A DNA stretch of 64,000 bases from Parablautia sp. Marseille-Q6255 (GTDB taxonomy: Bacteria; Bacillota; Clostridia; Lachnospirales; Lachnospiraceae): assembly GCF_951230155.1 (NCBI RefSeq), contig NZ_CATNVD010000007.1:62001-126000 (forward strand), read 5' to 3'. A program made the position numbers and the translations under genes. The notes below the pieces were generated by a model, which did no database searches, was not told the DNA's origin, and saw only the letters and a list, made by a program, of their open reading frames with translations. Below are positions 1 through 9,125 of the stretch, piece by piece (within the stretch, counting starts at the first letter, position 1; each line of letters opens with the position of its first letter).

Positions 1-1317
1 AAAGCGCTCAAAAATATGCTCCTGATCTTCTTCCGGTATTCCCATGCCGGAGTCTTCTACTCTGACATAAAAATATTTGCTGTCAACATTCAGAGATACA
101 TGCACCCATCCATCCTCGCGGTTATACTTAATCCCGTTTTCTATCAGGTTGGAAAGTGCAAGCGTCAGCTTTGTCTCATCTACCTCTGCCATGATCGGCT
201 TAAAGCTCTCCAGCACAAGGTCTATGTCCTGCTTCGCAGCGATCGGACGCAGCCGCTTCAGGATCAGCTCGATCAGCTGGTTGATATTTGTCTCTTCTAT
301 ATGGATATCAGAAGACTTCTTGTCCATTTTTACAAGGGACAGCAGATCAGAAATGATCTTATTCTCACGGTCGATCTCCTGTGCAATGTCTCCCATAAAC
401 TCTTTATAAAGCTCTACCGGCACATCCTCCTGCGCAAGCAGGGAGTCTGCAAGCACCTTCATGGAAGTGATCGGCGTCTTCAGCTCATGCGAGACGTTTG
501 AAACGAACTCCTGTCTGGAGTCCTCCTGCTGCTTCATGCGCTTAAGCATGCGGTTGTATGCCTCTGCCAGAAGCTTCGTCTCCGTATAATCAGGGATGGA
601 TATCTCCTGCTCCAGCACGCCCCCGCGCACCTCTTCCAGAGACTGTGTGATCCTGTCAAAAGGCTTGGTCAGGACTCTCGCCACGTAATAAGCCGCTGCG
701 AGGATCATCACCATCATCACGATCTGCAGAATCAAAACGGTATTGTCAAGCGCTTCCTTGCCGGCATTGATATCCTCTGTCGAGACGCTGACGATCATAA
801 TACCGTCTGTCTGCTTTGTTTCTGAATTTTTGACCGGCATCGTCAGCTCCAGAAAACGGCTCTCCTCGTTGTAATTCGTAATAGAATCCGTGCCAAGAAA
901 GCACTGCAGCACTTCCTCGGAAATGATCGCTTTTCCTTCGTCTATTTTGTAGGTGTCCCGGACGATCCAGAAATTGCTGTCAACGATGATCACCCGTCCA
1001 TTGTAAATATTCGCAAGCTGCGTCACCTGCTTGTCCACCTGCTTCGCAGAGGATACATCCTGGATATATCCGGAGCTTCCAAGCTGTGAGACAAGCTGCT
1101 GGCACTGATTCTGGATCAGCGTCGATTTCTGGTTCACAGACTGCGCCACATAATTTTTCAGGATAACGGTCTTCATCACCATGATCGGGATCAGTCCGAC
1201 CAGAAGGACGATCACAAAAATACGCGTGCGGAGACTTTTCAGATACTTTGATGCCTTCTCCTTAATGCTGGAAATAATAACCCACTCCCCACTTCGTATG
1301 TACGTATTTTGGTTCAC
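1..1317 (-). CDS. Sensor histidine kinase, 3' end outside window
   Basis: Membrane sensor kinase that should phosphorylate the response regulator encoded just upstream. Reading the minus strand there is an N-terminal membrane segment (IVLLVGLIPIMV), an extracytoplasmic sensor region of about 150 residues, a second membrane segment (ILQIVMMVMILAAAYYVA), a HAMP-like linker, an H-box with the phospho-accepting His in SNVSHELKTPIT, an N-box (NLIENGIKYN) and the G1 box (DSGMGIP). The frame is cut by the window edge at base 1, so the end of the ATPase domain is missing. The start is uncertain: the only canonical start codon upstream of the first membrane segment is a GTG at 1317-1315, overlapping the regulator gene by 56 bases. 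An AAGGAG at 1263-1258 has no good start codon behind it. The family is certain; the stimulus is unknown. Confidence 0.9.
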   Translation of the reverse strand, partial: MNQNTYIRSGEWVIISSIKEKASKYLKSLRTRIFVIVLLVGLIPIMVMKTVILKNYVAQSVNQKSTLIQNQCQQLVSQLGSSGYIQDVSSAKQVDKQVTQLANIYNGRVIIVDSNFWIVRDTYKIDEGKAIISEEVLQCFLGTDSITNYNEESRFLELTMPVKNSETKQTDGIMIVSVSTEDINAGKEALDNTVLILQIVMMVMILAAAYYVARVLTKPFDRITQSLEEVRGGVLEQEISIPDYTETKLLAEAYNRMLKRMKQQEDSRQEFVSNVSHELKTPITSMKVLADSLLAQEDVPVELYKEFMGDIAQEIDRENKIISDLLSLVKMDKKSSDIHIEETNINQLIELILKRLRPIAAKQDIDLVLESFKPIMAEVDETKLTLALSNLIENGIKYNREDGWVHVSLNVDSKYFYVRVEDSGMGIPEEDQEHIFERF

Positions 1318-1951
1318 TCGGATTTGCCTCGATCTTTTCGCGCAGACGCCGGATATGTACATCTACGGTCCGCACGTCCCCCGGATACTCATATCCCCAC
1401 ACGATATTCAGCAGGTTTTCCCTGCTGTATACTTTATTCGGGTTAAATACAAGCAGCTCCAGCACGTCAAATTCCTTCGCCGTCAGATTGACTTCCTTTC
1501 CTGCGATGCTCACACGTCTGCCTTCGCAGTCCAGCGCCAGATCTCCCACCTCAACGATCTTTCCCTTCGGCTCTGCCACAGCTTTCTGCGAGGTCCTGCG
1601 GATGATGGCTTTCAGCCGCGCCTTGACTTCAAGGATGTTAAACGGTTTTGTAATATAATCATCCGCGCCGTATTCCAGTCCGAGGATCTTGTCCATATCG
1701 TCTCCCTTTGCCGTGAGCATTACGATCGGCACATCCGAAAACTCTCTTACCTCGCGACAGACCTCAAGTCCGTCCATCTTCGGAAGCATCAGATCAAGCA
1801 GGATAATGTCATAGGACTTTTCCCGCGCCATGCGCACAGCCTCTTCTCCGTCATACGCACAGTCTACTTCCATATCATCCTGCTCCAGACTGAAGCGAAT
1901 CCCTTTTACGATCAGCTTTTCATCATCTACTACCAGAACCTTCTTTGCCAT
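1262..1951 (-). CDS. OmpR/PhoB-family response regulator
   Basis: DNA-binding response regulator, partner of the sensor kinase that follows it. The receiver domain (about residues 1-120) has the acidic pair DDE near residue 9, the phospho-acceptor Asp in LLDLMLP, the switch Thr in MLTAKG and the Lys in ITKPF. A winged-helix output domain follows (about 130-229) with the typical VDVHIRRLREKI recognition region. Length of 229 residues is normal. The sequence resembles WalR/PhoP-type regulators but the accessory genes of a walRK operon are not here, so no symbol is given. It begins 18 bases after the ComEA-like gene and is probably co-transcribed with it and with the kinase. Confidence 0.93.
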   Translation of the reverse strand: MAKKVLVVDDEKLIVKGIRFSLEQDDMEVDCAYDGEEAVRMAREKSYDIILLDLMLPKMDGLEVCREVREFSDVPIVMLTAKGDDMDKILGLEYGADDYITKPFNILEVKARLKAIIRRTSQKAVAEPKGKIVEVGDLALDCEGRRVSIAGKEVNLTAKEFDVLELLVFNPNKVYSRENLLNIVWGYEYPGDVRTVDVHIRRLREKIEANPSEPKYVHTKWGVGYYFQH

Positions 1952-1969
1952 GATTCCACTCCTTTTATC

Positions 1970-2671
1970 TTATACCGTAATACGGTCTTCTATTTTCGAA
2001 TATACGGCACCCTTAATGCCTGAAATCTGCTGAATCTCCTCAATCGCCGTAAAGCCTCCGTGCTCCGTGCGGTACTGTATGATCGCTTCCGCTCTCGCTT
2101 CTCCAATACCAGGCAGCGACATCAGCGTATCCTTATCGGCTGTATTCAGATTGACCCTGTCTGTCTCGTCCGCCTGCTGCAGCTGCTGTCCGTCCTGCAC
2201 AGACTGCTGCGCTGCCGGATCCATCTGCTGTGTCTGCGACTGTGACAGTTCCTGCGTCTGCTCGCGCGTATAGACGTACCATCTCTGTCCGTCCTGCAGC
2301 TGCTGCGCCTGATTCAGCCACGTCTCGTCTGCCTCCTGCGAAAAACCGCCCGCAAGCTCGATCGCCTCAAACAGACGCATCCCCGGATAGATCGGATACA
2401 CCCCCGGACAATTGACCGCGCCGCAGATGTGAACGTAGCCCACCGTCTGTCTGGCAGTCTCCGGCTGCGGCTCACGCAGTTCTTCTTCTGTCCCGGACTC
2501 TGTCTCAGGCAGATCGCTGTGCGCAGGTTTTTCTGTAGTCTGTGAGGTCTGTATCTGCACCGTCTCCTCCACACCGGCGGTATAAACGCTGCTGTCACGA
2601 CGGCATCCACCCATACCAAGGGTCAATAGGAATAACAGGGCTGTCACCAGCCCTTTTCTTACTTTTTGCAT
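1970..2671 (-). CDS. comEA: ComEA-like secreted helix-hairpin-helix protein
   Basis: Putative DNA-binding competence protein held at the outer face of the membrane. The N-terminus is a secretion signal ending at a Cys near residue 23 (LGMGGC), lipoprotein-like. A Glu/Thr/Gln-rich spacer follows, then an SLBB-type domain (about 75-135, VHICGAVNCPGVY) and a C-terminal double helix-hairpin-helix domain (about 170-233; VNLNTAD, LPGIGEARA, ISGIKG). This is the domain order of ComEA, which binds incoming DNA during transformation. It is first in a likely operon with a two-component system, which is unusual since comEA normally precedes comEC. No comEC is visible. A role in actual transformation is not shown. 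Confidence 0.85.
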   Translation of the reverse strand: MQKVRKGLVTALLFLLTLGMGGCRRDSSVYTAGVEETVQIQTSQTTEKPAHSDLPETESGTEEELREPQPETARQTVGYVHICGAVNCPGVYPIYPGMRLFEAIELAGGFSQEADETWLNQAQQLQDGQRWYVYTREQTQELSQSQTQQMDPAAQQSVQDGQQLQQADETDRVNLNTADKDTLMSLPGIGEARAEAIIQYRTEHGGFTAIEEIQQISGIKGAVYSKIEDRITV

Positions 2672-2715
2672 ATTATACCTGCAGCAACAAGCCGCGGTTC
2701 CCCTTATGCAAATCT

Positions 2716-2744
2716 ATTTTAACGAAAAAGTAATGGTTTTGCAA
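2716..2744 (-). promoter_or_regulatory. Promoter of the comEA-like / two-component operon
   Basis: On the minus strand, -35 TTGCAA (2744-2739), a 17-base spacer and -10 TAAAAT (2721-2716), about 45 bases ahead of the ATG at 2671. This fits a housekeeping sigma promoter. Confidence 0.6.
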
Positions 2745-2773
2745 TATTTTTCTTATAATTCCATCACTTTTCT

Positions 2774-4909
2774 CTAACAGAATACTTTTCCTGTAAAAAT
2801 TGCCACGGATCGGGGCCGCATCACAAATTCGTGCGTGATCATAGTTTCTTCCCCTTCCGGATAGAAATATCTTCCATTTTCATCTCCGTACGTATTCACG
2901 CTCAGATACCAGGCTCCTGCTGCTTTTAAATGCGGGAGGGTGATCGTCACATCTTCCCAGTACGTATTCACAGACACATACACAAAATCATCGCAGCCCT
3001 TTTCCGGATCGTAGCCGATAAAGCTGACAGAAAAGGTCCTGGCCTCCCGCGGGATCGTCAGCTTTTCCGCCTGAAGGTCATGCGTATGCATTCCCTCCAT
3101 CCCGCACAGCGCATCCGGCAGCTTCTTTCTGATGATCGTGTGCCTGTGGCGATAATCGATCATAAACTTAAAGAACTCAAAAAGCTCTCTGTTTTTGTCA
3201 AGCAGCGTCCAGTCCAGCCAGAAAATATCGTTGTCCTGGCAGTAGCAGTTATTGTTGCCATACTGCGTGTTTCCAAATTCATCCCCGGCCAGAAACATCG
3301 GCGTTCCCCGGCTGCACATCAGAACCGCACAGGCATTGCGGATCATGCGGTAACGCAGCTTCAGTACCTCCGGATCATCGGTCTGCCCTTCTGCACCGCA
3401 GTTCCAGCTCAGATTATTGTCGCTGCCGTCTGTATTGCTCCAGCCGTTGTTCCAGTTATGCTTATCATTGTACGCATACAGATCATACAGTGTGAATCCG
3501 TCATGGCAGGTCAGAAAATTGACGCAGGAATTATATCCTGCATACCGCTCATTATGTTCTCTGTAATAGCCCCCGTAGAGATCGCCGGAACCGCAGATGC
3601 TCCATGCAGCATTCCATGCTTCCCAGCAGTTTCCCTTCAAAAATCCGCGCATGGAATCTCTGTAGCGTCCGTTCCACTCTGCCCAGCGCCTGCTTGCCGG
3701 GAAGCTTCCGACCTGATACATCCCGCCCGCATCCCACGCCTCAGCGATCAGCTTCACATTCGCAAGGATAGGATCAAACGCCAGGCTTTTCAGGAGCGGC
3801 GGATTATTCATCGGGGAGCCGTCCGTATTTCTGCCAAGAATACTGGCAAGATCAAACCGGAAGCCGTCCACGCGGTAGTACACCGTCCAGTAGCGCAGAC
3901 ATTCCAGGATCATCTGGCGCACAACCGGATGATTGCAGTTGAGCGTATTGCCGCAGCCGCTGAAATTATAATAATTTCCATCCGGCGTCAGCATATAGTA
4001 GATTTTATTATCAAACCCTTTGAAGCTGAAGGTCCTGCCCTTGTCGTTTCCCTCTGCTGTATGGTTGAACACAACATCAAGGATGACCTCGATGCCATTT
4101 TCATGCAGCGCCCTGATCAGCGTTTTCAGCTCTGTCCCCTCATGGTTTGTCTCTCTCGCCGCCGTATAGCTCGTATTGGGCGCAAAAAACCCTACCGTAT
4201 TGTAGCCCCAGCACTCCAGCAGACGGTTTCCGTCTACCTCGCGCTCATTGACTGTCTCGTCAAACTCAAAGATCGGCATCAGCTCTACTGCATTAATGCC
4301 CAGCTCCTTTAAATACGGGATCTTTTCCATCAGCCCGGAAAAAGTCCCCCTGTGTGCCACGCCGGAGGACTCATGCATGGTAAAGGCTCTCACATGGAGC
4401 TCATAGATCACCAGATCACTCAGCTCGCGCCGCGACTGCGGCATATCGCCCCAGTCAAACAGATCCCGCACGACCCTTGCGTGGTATGATTTCGTCCGCT
4501 GCTCGCCCCATACTCTCTGCCCTGTGACTGCCTGCGCATATGGATCGAGCAAAACCTTTGTTTTATCAAAAAGAAGCCCTTCCTTCTGATCATACGGCCC
4601 GTCGATCCGGTACGCATACTCGAACTCTTCTATATCAAGGCCGAACACGATCATAGAATACACGTCGCCGATCTTATACGCCTCGGGAAATGGCAATACC
4701 GCATACGGTTCTTCCTCCCCGTTGTGAAACAGTAAAAGTTCACACGACGTACCATCATGCGTGTGAACCGTAAAATTTACTCCGGCCGGAAGCGCTGTCG
4801 CCCCGACTACGTCAAACATCCCCGGGCGCACCTGATATCCTTCGATCTCTCCCATCGGACTTACCGATGTCGCGACATCCAGCGTCGATTTATGCTTATA
4901 AAATTTCAA
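2774..4909 (-). CDS. glgX: Glycogen debranching enzyme (GlgX/isoamylase type, GH13)
   Basis: Hydrolyses alpha-1,6 branches in glycogen or limit dextrins in the cytoplasm. The N-terminal CBM48-like domain (about 10-120) is followed by a GH13 barrel with the usual boxes: DVVFNHTAEG, DGFRFDLAS with the nucleophile Asp, IAEAWD with the acid Glu, and FLTCHDG. A C-terminal beta domain closes the protein. About 711 residues is normal for GlgX. A frame-open ATG lies at 4927, but a GGGAGG sits seven bases before a TTG at 4909 giving the N-terminus MKFYKHKS, so I chose that start. It is monocistronic with its own strong promoter; no other glycogen genes are adjacent. Confidence 0.9.
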   Translation of the reverse strand: MKFYKHKSTLDVATSVSPMGEIEGYQVRPGMFDVVGATALPAGVNFTVHTHDGTSCELLLFHNGEEEPYAVLPFPEAYKIGDVYSMIVFGLDIEEFEYAYRIDGPYDQKEGLLFDKTKVLLDPYAQAVTGQRVWGEQRTKSYHARVVRDLFDWGDMPQSRRELSDLVIYELHVRAFTMHESSGVAHRGTFSGLMEKIPYLKELGINAVELMPIFEFDETVNEREVDGNRLLECWGYNTVGFFAPNTSYTAARETNHEGTELKTLIRALHENGIEVILDVVFNHTAEGNDKGRTFSFKGFDNKIYYMLTPDGNYYNFSGCGNTLNCNHPVVRQMILECLRYWTVYYRVDGFRFDLASILGRNTDGSPMNNPPLLKSLAFDPILANVKLIAEAWDAGGMYQVGSFPASRRWAEWNGRYRDSMRGFLKGNCWEAWNAAWSICGSGDLYGGYYREHNERYAGYNSCVNFLTCHDGFTLYDLYAYNDKHNWNNGWSNTDGSDNNLSWNCGAEGQTDDPEVLKLRYRMIRNACAVLMCSRGTPMFLAGDEFGNTQYGNNNCYCQDNDIFWLDWTLLDKNRELFEFFKFMIDYRHRHTIIRKKLPDALCGMEGMHTHDLQAEKLTIPREARTFSVSFIGYDPEKGCDDFVYVSVNTYWEDVTITLPHLKAAGAWYLSVNTYGDENGRYFYPEGEETMITHEFVMRPRSVAIFTGKVFC

Positions 4910-4983
4910 AATGTATCCTCCCGTCATCGGTCATTCATACCGTCTTCTTCCTGTAAACAGCCAGAGATTTCCAGCTTCCAACA

Positions 4984-5012
4984 ATTATACGTTCAAAGTC
5001 CCGATGCGTCAA
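4984..5012 (-). promoter_or_regulatory. Promoter of the debranching enzyme gene
   Basis: Minus-strand -35 TTGACG (5012-5007), a 17-base spacer and a consensus -10 TATAAT (4989-4984), about 75 bases before the start. Strong housekeeping-type promoter. Confidence 0.75.
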
Positions 5013-5053
5013 ACACATTTTTGCCATCGCCACAGGAGGGCGAAGCGTATGCT

Positions 5054-5482
5054 CTACCATTTAAAAATCACAATGCCAGTGACTGCGATCGCCATTCCGA
5101 TTACCTTCCTCCATTCAAACGGCTGCTTTTCCACTCCAAACATCCCCAGAAGCTCGATCACATACGCCACACCCAGCTGTGCGATCACGATGAGCATTGC
5201 CGCACGTGCCGGTCCGAGACTGTCCATGCTTTTTACTACTGTGACTGTGATAAAAGCACCGATCGCCCCTCCCAGCAGCAGATATCGCGGCTCCACACGC
5301 GTAATGCTCATAAAACTGGTCCTGTCTGTGACCAGCCATGCGCCAAGACAGACGAGAAGCGCCGTAAGCTGCACAAAAGCAGACGACACCCAAAGGCTCG
5401 TCTGCTTCGTCACTTCTGTGTTAAATACCCCCTGTACGCTCATCAGCGCACCGGAGAGTAAAGCGATCACGATTCCCCACAT
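5054..5482 (-). CDS. Small DMT-superfamily membrane protein (DUF606/YdcZ type)
   Basis: Integral membrane protein of 142 residues with four to five hydrophobic segments (MWGIVIALLSGALMSVQG, FVQLTALLVCLGAWLV, YLLLGGAIGAFITVTVV, AAMLIVIAQLGVAYVIELLG, VIGMAIAVTGIVIF). The length and the Asn-containing first helix match DUF606/YdcZ half-size drug/metabolite transporters, which often act as dimers. GGAGG stands seven bases before the ATG. It ends about 40 bases from the debranching gene promoter and lies downstream of argD on the same strand, 177 bases away. Substrate is unknown. Confidence 0.8.
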   Translation of the reverse strand: MWGIVIALLSGALMSVQGVFNTEVTKQTSLWVSSAFVQLTALLVCLGAWLVTDRTSFMSITRVEPRYLLLGGAIGAFITVTVVKSMDSLGPARAAMLIVIAQLGVAYVIELLGMFGVEKQPFEWRKVIGMAIAVTGIVIFKW

Positions 5483-5659
5483 ACATTTTCCTCCATTCCC
5501 CTGCTCTGTTTCCGGCGTGTTTCCTCCCGGTATCCTGCCATCCGGTCCACATAGGCACAGGTCACGCAGCGTGTTACGCAGGCTCCATGAAGGGAGTATA
5601 TGCAGTTTTCTTTCCGATTATTCATCCGATCCCTGCGCAGGCGCTTTTTTCTACGGCAC

Positions 5660-6850
5660 TTAAAAAGAACGCTCCAGACGCCGGATCATCTCGTCAATAT
5701 CTTCCTTTTCTATGATAAGCGGCGGCACAAAACGCAGTACATTTCCTCCTGCGCTCATCACCACCAGCCCGTTTTCAAGCGCTCTGCCGATCAGTTCTCC
5801 TACCGGTCTTTCCTTTACCACAAGCCCCTGCATCAGCCCCATTCCCCGGCGCTCACTCAGAAAATCGTATTTCTCTACAAGCAGATCAAGCTTCTGTTCC
5901 AGATAGGATGCCATCTGCTGTACATGGTTCAAAATCCCGAGTTCTTCATACAGGTCAAACACCTTTGATACTGCGGCGCACGCCAGAGGATTGCCTCCAT
6001 ATGTCGTGCCGTGATCTCCCGGGACAAGAGAGGACTTTGCCACCTTTTCATTTAATACGAACGCGCCGACGGGGATACCGCAGCCAAGCGCCTTTGCACA
6101 CGTCATGATATCCGGCCATACTCCGTACTGCTGATATGCAAAATAGCTGCCTGTCCGGCCCATGCCACACTGTATCTCATCTAAAATAAGCAGGATATCC
6201 CGTTTATCACACAGCTCTCTTATTCCCTCCAGAAATCCGCGCTCTGCCGGGTAAATGCCGCCCTCTCCCTGCACCGTCTCCAGAATGATCGCACAGGTGC
6301 GGTCGCTGATCTGGGCATTCACACTGTCCAGATCATTAAAATCAGCAAACCGCACGCCTCCTACCAGAGGCTTAAACGGCTCCTGATACTGCGCATTCCC
6401 GGTAACGGAAAGTGAGCCAAAGCTCCTGCCGTGAAACGAATGGCGCATAGCAATGATCTCATGATCCGTGCGCCCGTCCTTTCCATAAGCATACCTGCGC
6501 GCTGCCTTTAGCGCGCCCTCCACTGCCTCTGTGCCGCTGTTCGTAAAAAACACCTTATCCAGACCGCTTTTTTCTACCAGCTTTGCGGCCGCCTCCGCCA
6601 TCGGGATATTGTAAAACAGATTTGATGTATGGATCAGTTTTCTGATCTGCTCCTGCAGCGCTTCCTCATAAGCCTGGTTCCCATACCCAAGCGCAGCTAC
6701 CGCGATTCCCGCTCCAAAGTCGAGGTACTCTTTACCCTGCACATCCACGAGATATACACCGCGTCCCTTTTCAAATACGACTGGGAAACGGTTGTATGTG
6801 TGCAGGACATTGTGTTCTGTAAGCTCCATGTACGGTCTGCTGTCTGTCAT
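5660..6850 (-). CDS. argD: Acetylornithine aminotransferase
   Basis: PLP enzyme that transaminates N-acetylglutamate semialdehyde to N-acetylornithine (arginine synthesis), in the cytoplasm. It shows the class III fold signatures: FTNSGTEAVEGALK, the Asp that pairs with PLP in LILDEIQCGMGRTG, and the Schiff-base Lys in MTCAKALGCGIPVG. About 396 residues is normal. The ATG at 6850 overlaps the argB stop (TGATG arrangement), implying translational coupling; a GTG one codon upstream is possible. GGGGGA lies seven bases before the ATG. It is the last arg gene of the argC-argJ-argB-argD operon, placed by its neighbours as ArgD rather than GabT. Confidence 0.95.
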   Translation of the reverse strand: MTDSRPYMELTEHNVLHTYNRFPVVFEKGRGVYLVDVQGKEYLDFGAGIAVAALGYGNQAYEEALQEQIRKLIHTSNLFYNIPMAEAAAKLVEKSGLDKVFFTNSGTEAVEGALKAARRYAYGKDGRTDHEIIAMRHSFHGRSFGSLSVTGNAQYQEPFKPLVGGVRFADFNDLDSVNAQISDRTCAIILETVQGEGGIYPAERGFLEGIRELCDKRDILLILDEIQCGMGRTGSYFAYQQYGVWPDIMTCAKALGCGIPVGAFVLNEKVAKSSLVPGDHGTTYGGNPLACAAVSKVFDLYEELGILNHVQQMASYLEQKLDLLVEKYDFLSERRGMGLMQGLVVKERPVGELIGRALENGLVVMSAGGNVLRFVPPLIIEKEDIDEMIRRLERSF

Positions 6851-7737
6851 CACGCATCCCCCTTTCCATCTCCGATAATGGCTGTTCCGATCCCCTCATC
6901 TGTAAAAAACTCAAGCAAAAGGCTGTGTGCGATCCGTCCATCCAGAATATGCACGCGGGATACGCCTGACTCAATCGCCTGTATACAGTTTTGCAGCTTC
7001 GGGAGCATTCCGCCTCCTGCATTGCCCGCCGCAAGGAACTGCCTTGCCGCAGGGACAGTCATCTCGCTGATCAGAGAAGATTTATCTTCCGGATCCCGGT
7101 ATACACCCTCAATATCTGTCAGGAATACCAGCTTGGATGCCCGGACTGCCGTAGCGACCGCGCACGCTGCATCATCGGCATTGACATTATAAGAACAAAA
7201 CTCGCTGTCAAATCCGACCGGACAGATCACCGGAACAAAATCATCCTGTAAAAGAGTATCGATAAGCTGTGTATTTACCTTCTTTACTTCTCCGACAAAT
7301 CCGATATCCTGCCCGTCTGCCGTCCTGCGCTCTACCTTAAGAAGTCCTCCGTCCTTTCCGCTGATCCCGACCGCTTTAAGCCCTACCCGCTGCATCATGG
7401 AGACAAGATCTTTATTGATCTTTCCAAGTACCATCTCCACGATCTCCATTGTCGGGCGGTCCGTCACACGCAGCCCGTTTACGAACCGCGTCTCAAGACC
7501 GATCTTATTGATCCACCGCGTAATATCCTTCCCGCCTCCGTGTACTACGATCGGCCGGAATCCTACAAGCTTTAAAAGCGCCACATCGCGGATCACACTC
7601 TGTTTTAATTCCTGGTCTGCCATTGCACTTCCGCCGTATTTCACTACCACAGTCTTTCCATGAAAACGCCGGATATAGGGGAGCGCCTCAACCAGAACAT
7701 TTGTCTTTTCTACCCACTGTTTCATCTTTTCATCCAT
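6850..7737 (-). CDS. argB: N-acetylglutamate kinase
   Basis: Phosphorylates N-acetylglutamate with ATP, the second arginine step. The amino acid kinase fold shows [10 protein letters not shown] at the N-terminus, VHGGGKDI for substrate binding, and the nucleotide-site NVNADDAA and FLTDIEGVY. The open frame extends to 7800, but the ATG at 7737 ([11 protein letters not shown]) has GAGGA upstream and gives the usual length of about 295 residues. The N-terminal helix before the kinase core ([18 protein letters not shown]) is of the kind found in arginine-sensitive hexameric NAGKs, which would suit feedback inhibition; that is inferred. It is coupled to argD. Confidence 0.96.
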   Translation of the reverse strand: MDEKMKQWVEKTNVLVEALPYIRRFHGKTVVVKYGGSAMADQELKQSVIRDVALLKLVGFRPIVVHGGGKDITRWINKIGLETRFVNGLRVTDRPTMEIVEMVLGKINKDLVSMMQRVGLKAVGISGKDGGLLKVERRTADGQDIGFVGEVKKVNTQLIDTLLQDDFVPVICPVGFDSEFCSYNVNADDAACAVATAVRASKLVFLTDIEGVYRDPEDKSSLISEMTVPAARQFLAAGNAGGGMLPKLQNCIQAIESGVSRVHILDGRIAHSLLLEFFTDEGIGTAIIGDGKGDA

Positions 7738-7820
7738 GACTGTCCTCTGCTCCTTTTGCCATATTTCTTTTATTTTCTCTCCCGGAGATCCGTGAGGCAA
7801 AGCCCTTCCTGCACAATCCC

Positions 7821-9044
7821 TTAAGAACGATAGTCTGCATTGATCCTGACGTAATCATACGTAAGATCGCAGCCCCACGCTGTCGCCTGCGCCTTTCCCA
7901 TTTTCACATCAGCGATCGCTGTCACTTCTTTTTCTGAAAGGATTCTTGTCGCCTCTTCTTCACTGTACCCGGTCGCAACGCCATTTTTAATGATCTGCAG
8001 ACTGCCTGCAGCACTTTCAAAATACAGGTCCACCTGCTCCGGATCAAAGGAAGCGCCGGAATATCCCATGGCGCACAGGATTCTGCCCCAGTTCGCGTCA
8101 TGTCCGAAAATAGCCGCCTTCGTCAGTGTAGATGTCACGATCGATTTGCTGAGTGTAACAGCCTGCTCCTTATCCTTTGCCCCGATCACTTTTACCTCAA
8201 ACAGCGCTGTCGCTCCCTCGCCATCTGCCGCCATACATTTTGCCAGATGTGTGTTCACCTGATCAAGCGCCTCACAGAACAGATAGTAGTCCTCATTCTC
8301 CTGTGTAATTGGCGTATTTCCCGCCAGACCGTTCGCGAGCAGCAGACACGTATCATTGGTAGACGTATCACCGTCCACAGAGATCATATTATACGTATCC
8401 TTTACATTATCTGAGAGCGCTTTCTGCAGCAGCTCCTGCGAAATATCTGCATCGGTCGTCACAAAGCTGAGCATCGTGCACATATTCGGATGGATCATCC
8501 CGGAGCCCTTGCTCATACCGCCGATGGTCACCACCCTGCCGCCGATCTCTATCTGTACGGCAATCTCTTTTTTCACAGTGTCCGTTGTCATGATCGCCTC
8601 TGCCGCCAGTGTCCCTGCCTGCACGCTGTCGGAGAGCATCGGCTTCATCTGCTCTATACCGGCTGTGATCTTATCCATCGGAAGCTGCTTTCCGATCACT
8701 CCGGTCGAAGCAACCAGCACCTCCTCATCCTGTATCCCGAACAGCTGCGCCGCTTTTTGTGCCGTCTGGCGGCAGTAACCGTAACCCTCCTGTCCGGTGC
8801 ACGCATTTGCGATCCCGCTGTTTACCACAACGACCTGCGCTTTTTTATGTTCATGGACCACCATCTGATCCCACTTTACCGGCGCCGCCTTCACGATATT
8901 TGTCGTAAAGGTACCTGCTGCCGCACACGGCACCTCACTGTAGATCAGCGCCATATCCTTCTTTTTTCTCTTAATGCCGGCCGCTATGCCGACTGCCTGA
9001 AATCCTTTCGGGGCAGTCACGCCCCCCTCAATGATACGTTTCAT
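7821..9044 (-). CDS. argJ: Bifunctional ornithine acetyltransferase / N-acetylglutamate synthase
   Basis: Moves the acetyl group from N-acetylornithine to glutamate, recycling acetyl in the arginine pathway. The precursor cuts itself into alpha and beta chains before the conserved Thr; the [10 protein letters not shown] motif at about residue 180 marks this site. [10 protein letters not shown] and the C-terminal [19 protein letters not shown]-type tail are family hallmarks (tail given here only in short). Start chosen at the ATG at 9044 ([12 protein letters not shown]) behind AGGAGAGGATT, not the longer frame to 9077. About 407 residues, as expected. Presence of ArgJ explains why no argA or argE is in the cluster. 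Confidence 0.95.
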   Translation of the reverse strand: MKRIIEGGVTAPKGFQAVGIAAGIKRKKKDMALIYSEVPCAAAGTFTTNIVKAAPVKWDQMVVHEHKKAQVVVVNSGIANACTGQEGYGYCRQTAQKAAQLFGIQDEEVLVASTGVIGKQLPMDKITAGIEQMKPMLSDSVQAGTLAAEAIMTTDTVKKEIAVQIEIGGRVVTIGGMSKGSGMIHPNMCTMLSFVTTDADISQELLQKALSDNVKDTYNMISVDGDTSTNDTCLLLANGLAGNTPITQENEDYYLFCEALDQVNTHLAKCMAADGEGATALFEVKVIGAKDKEQAVTLSKSIVTSTLTKAAIFGHDANWGRILCAMGYSGASFDPEQVDLYFESAAGSLQIIKNGVATGYSEEEATRILSEKEVTAIADVKMGKAQATAWGCDLTYDYVRINADYRS

Positions 9045-9125
9045 AATCCTCTCCTCTTTCTTTTCATTATTGCGCATACACTGCGGCTGCCAAGCCGTCA
9101 GCCAGGAGCAGCTGTAACCATATAC

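Noticed and set aside
2930-4312. 460-codon open frame on the plus strand
   Set aside because: Antisense to the debranching enzyme gene, with no domain, no ribosome site and composition of a reversed coding strand.
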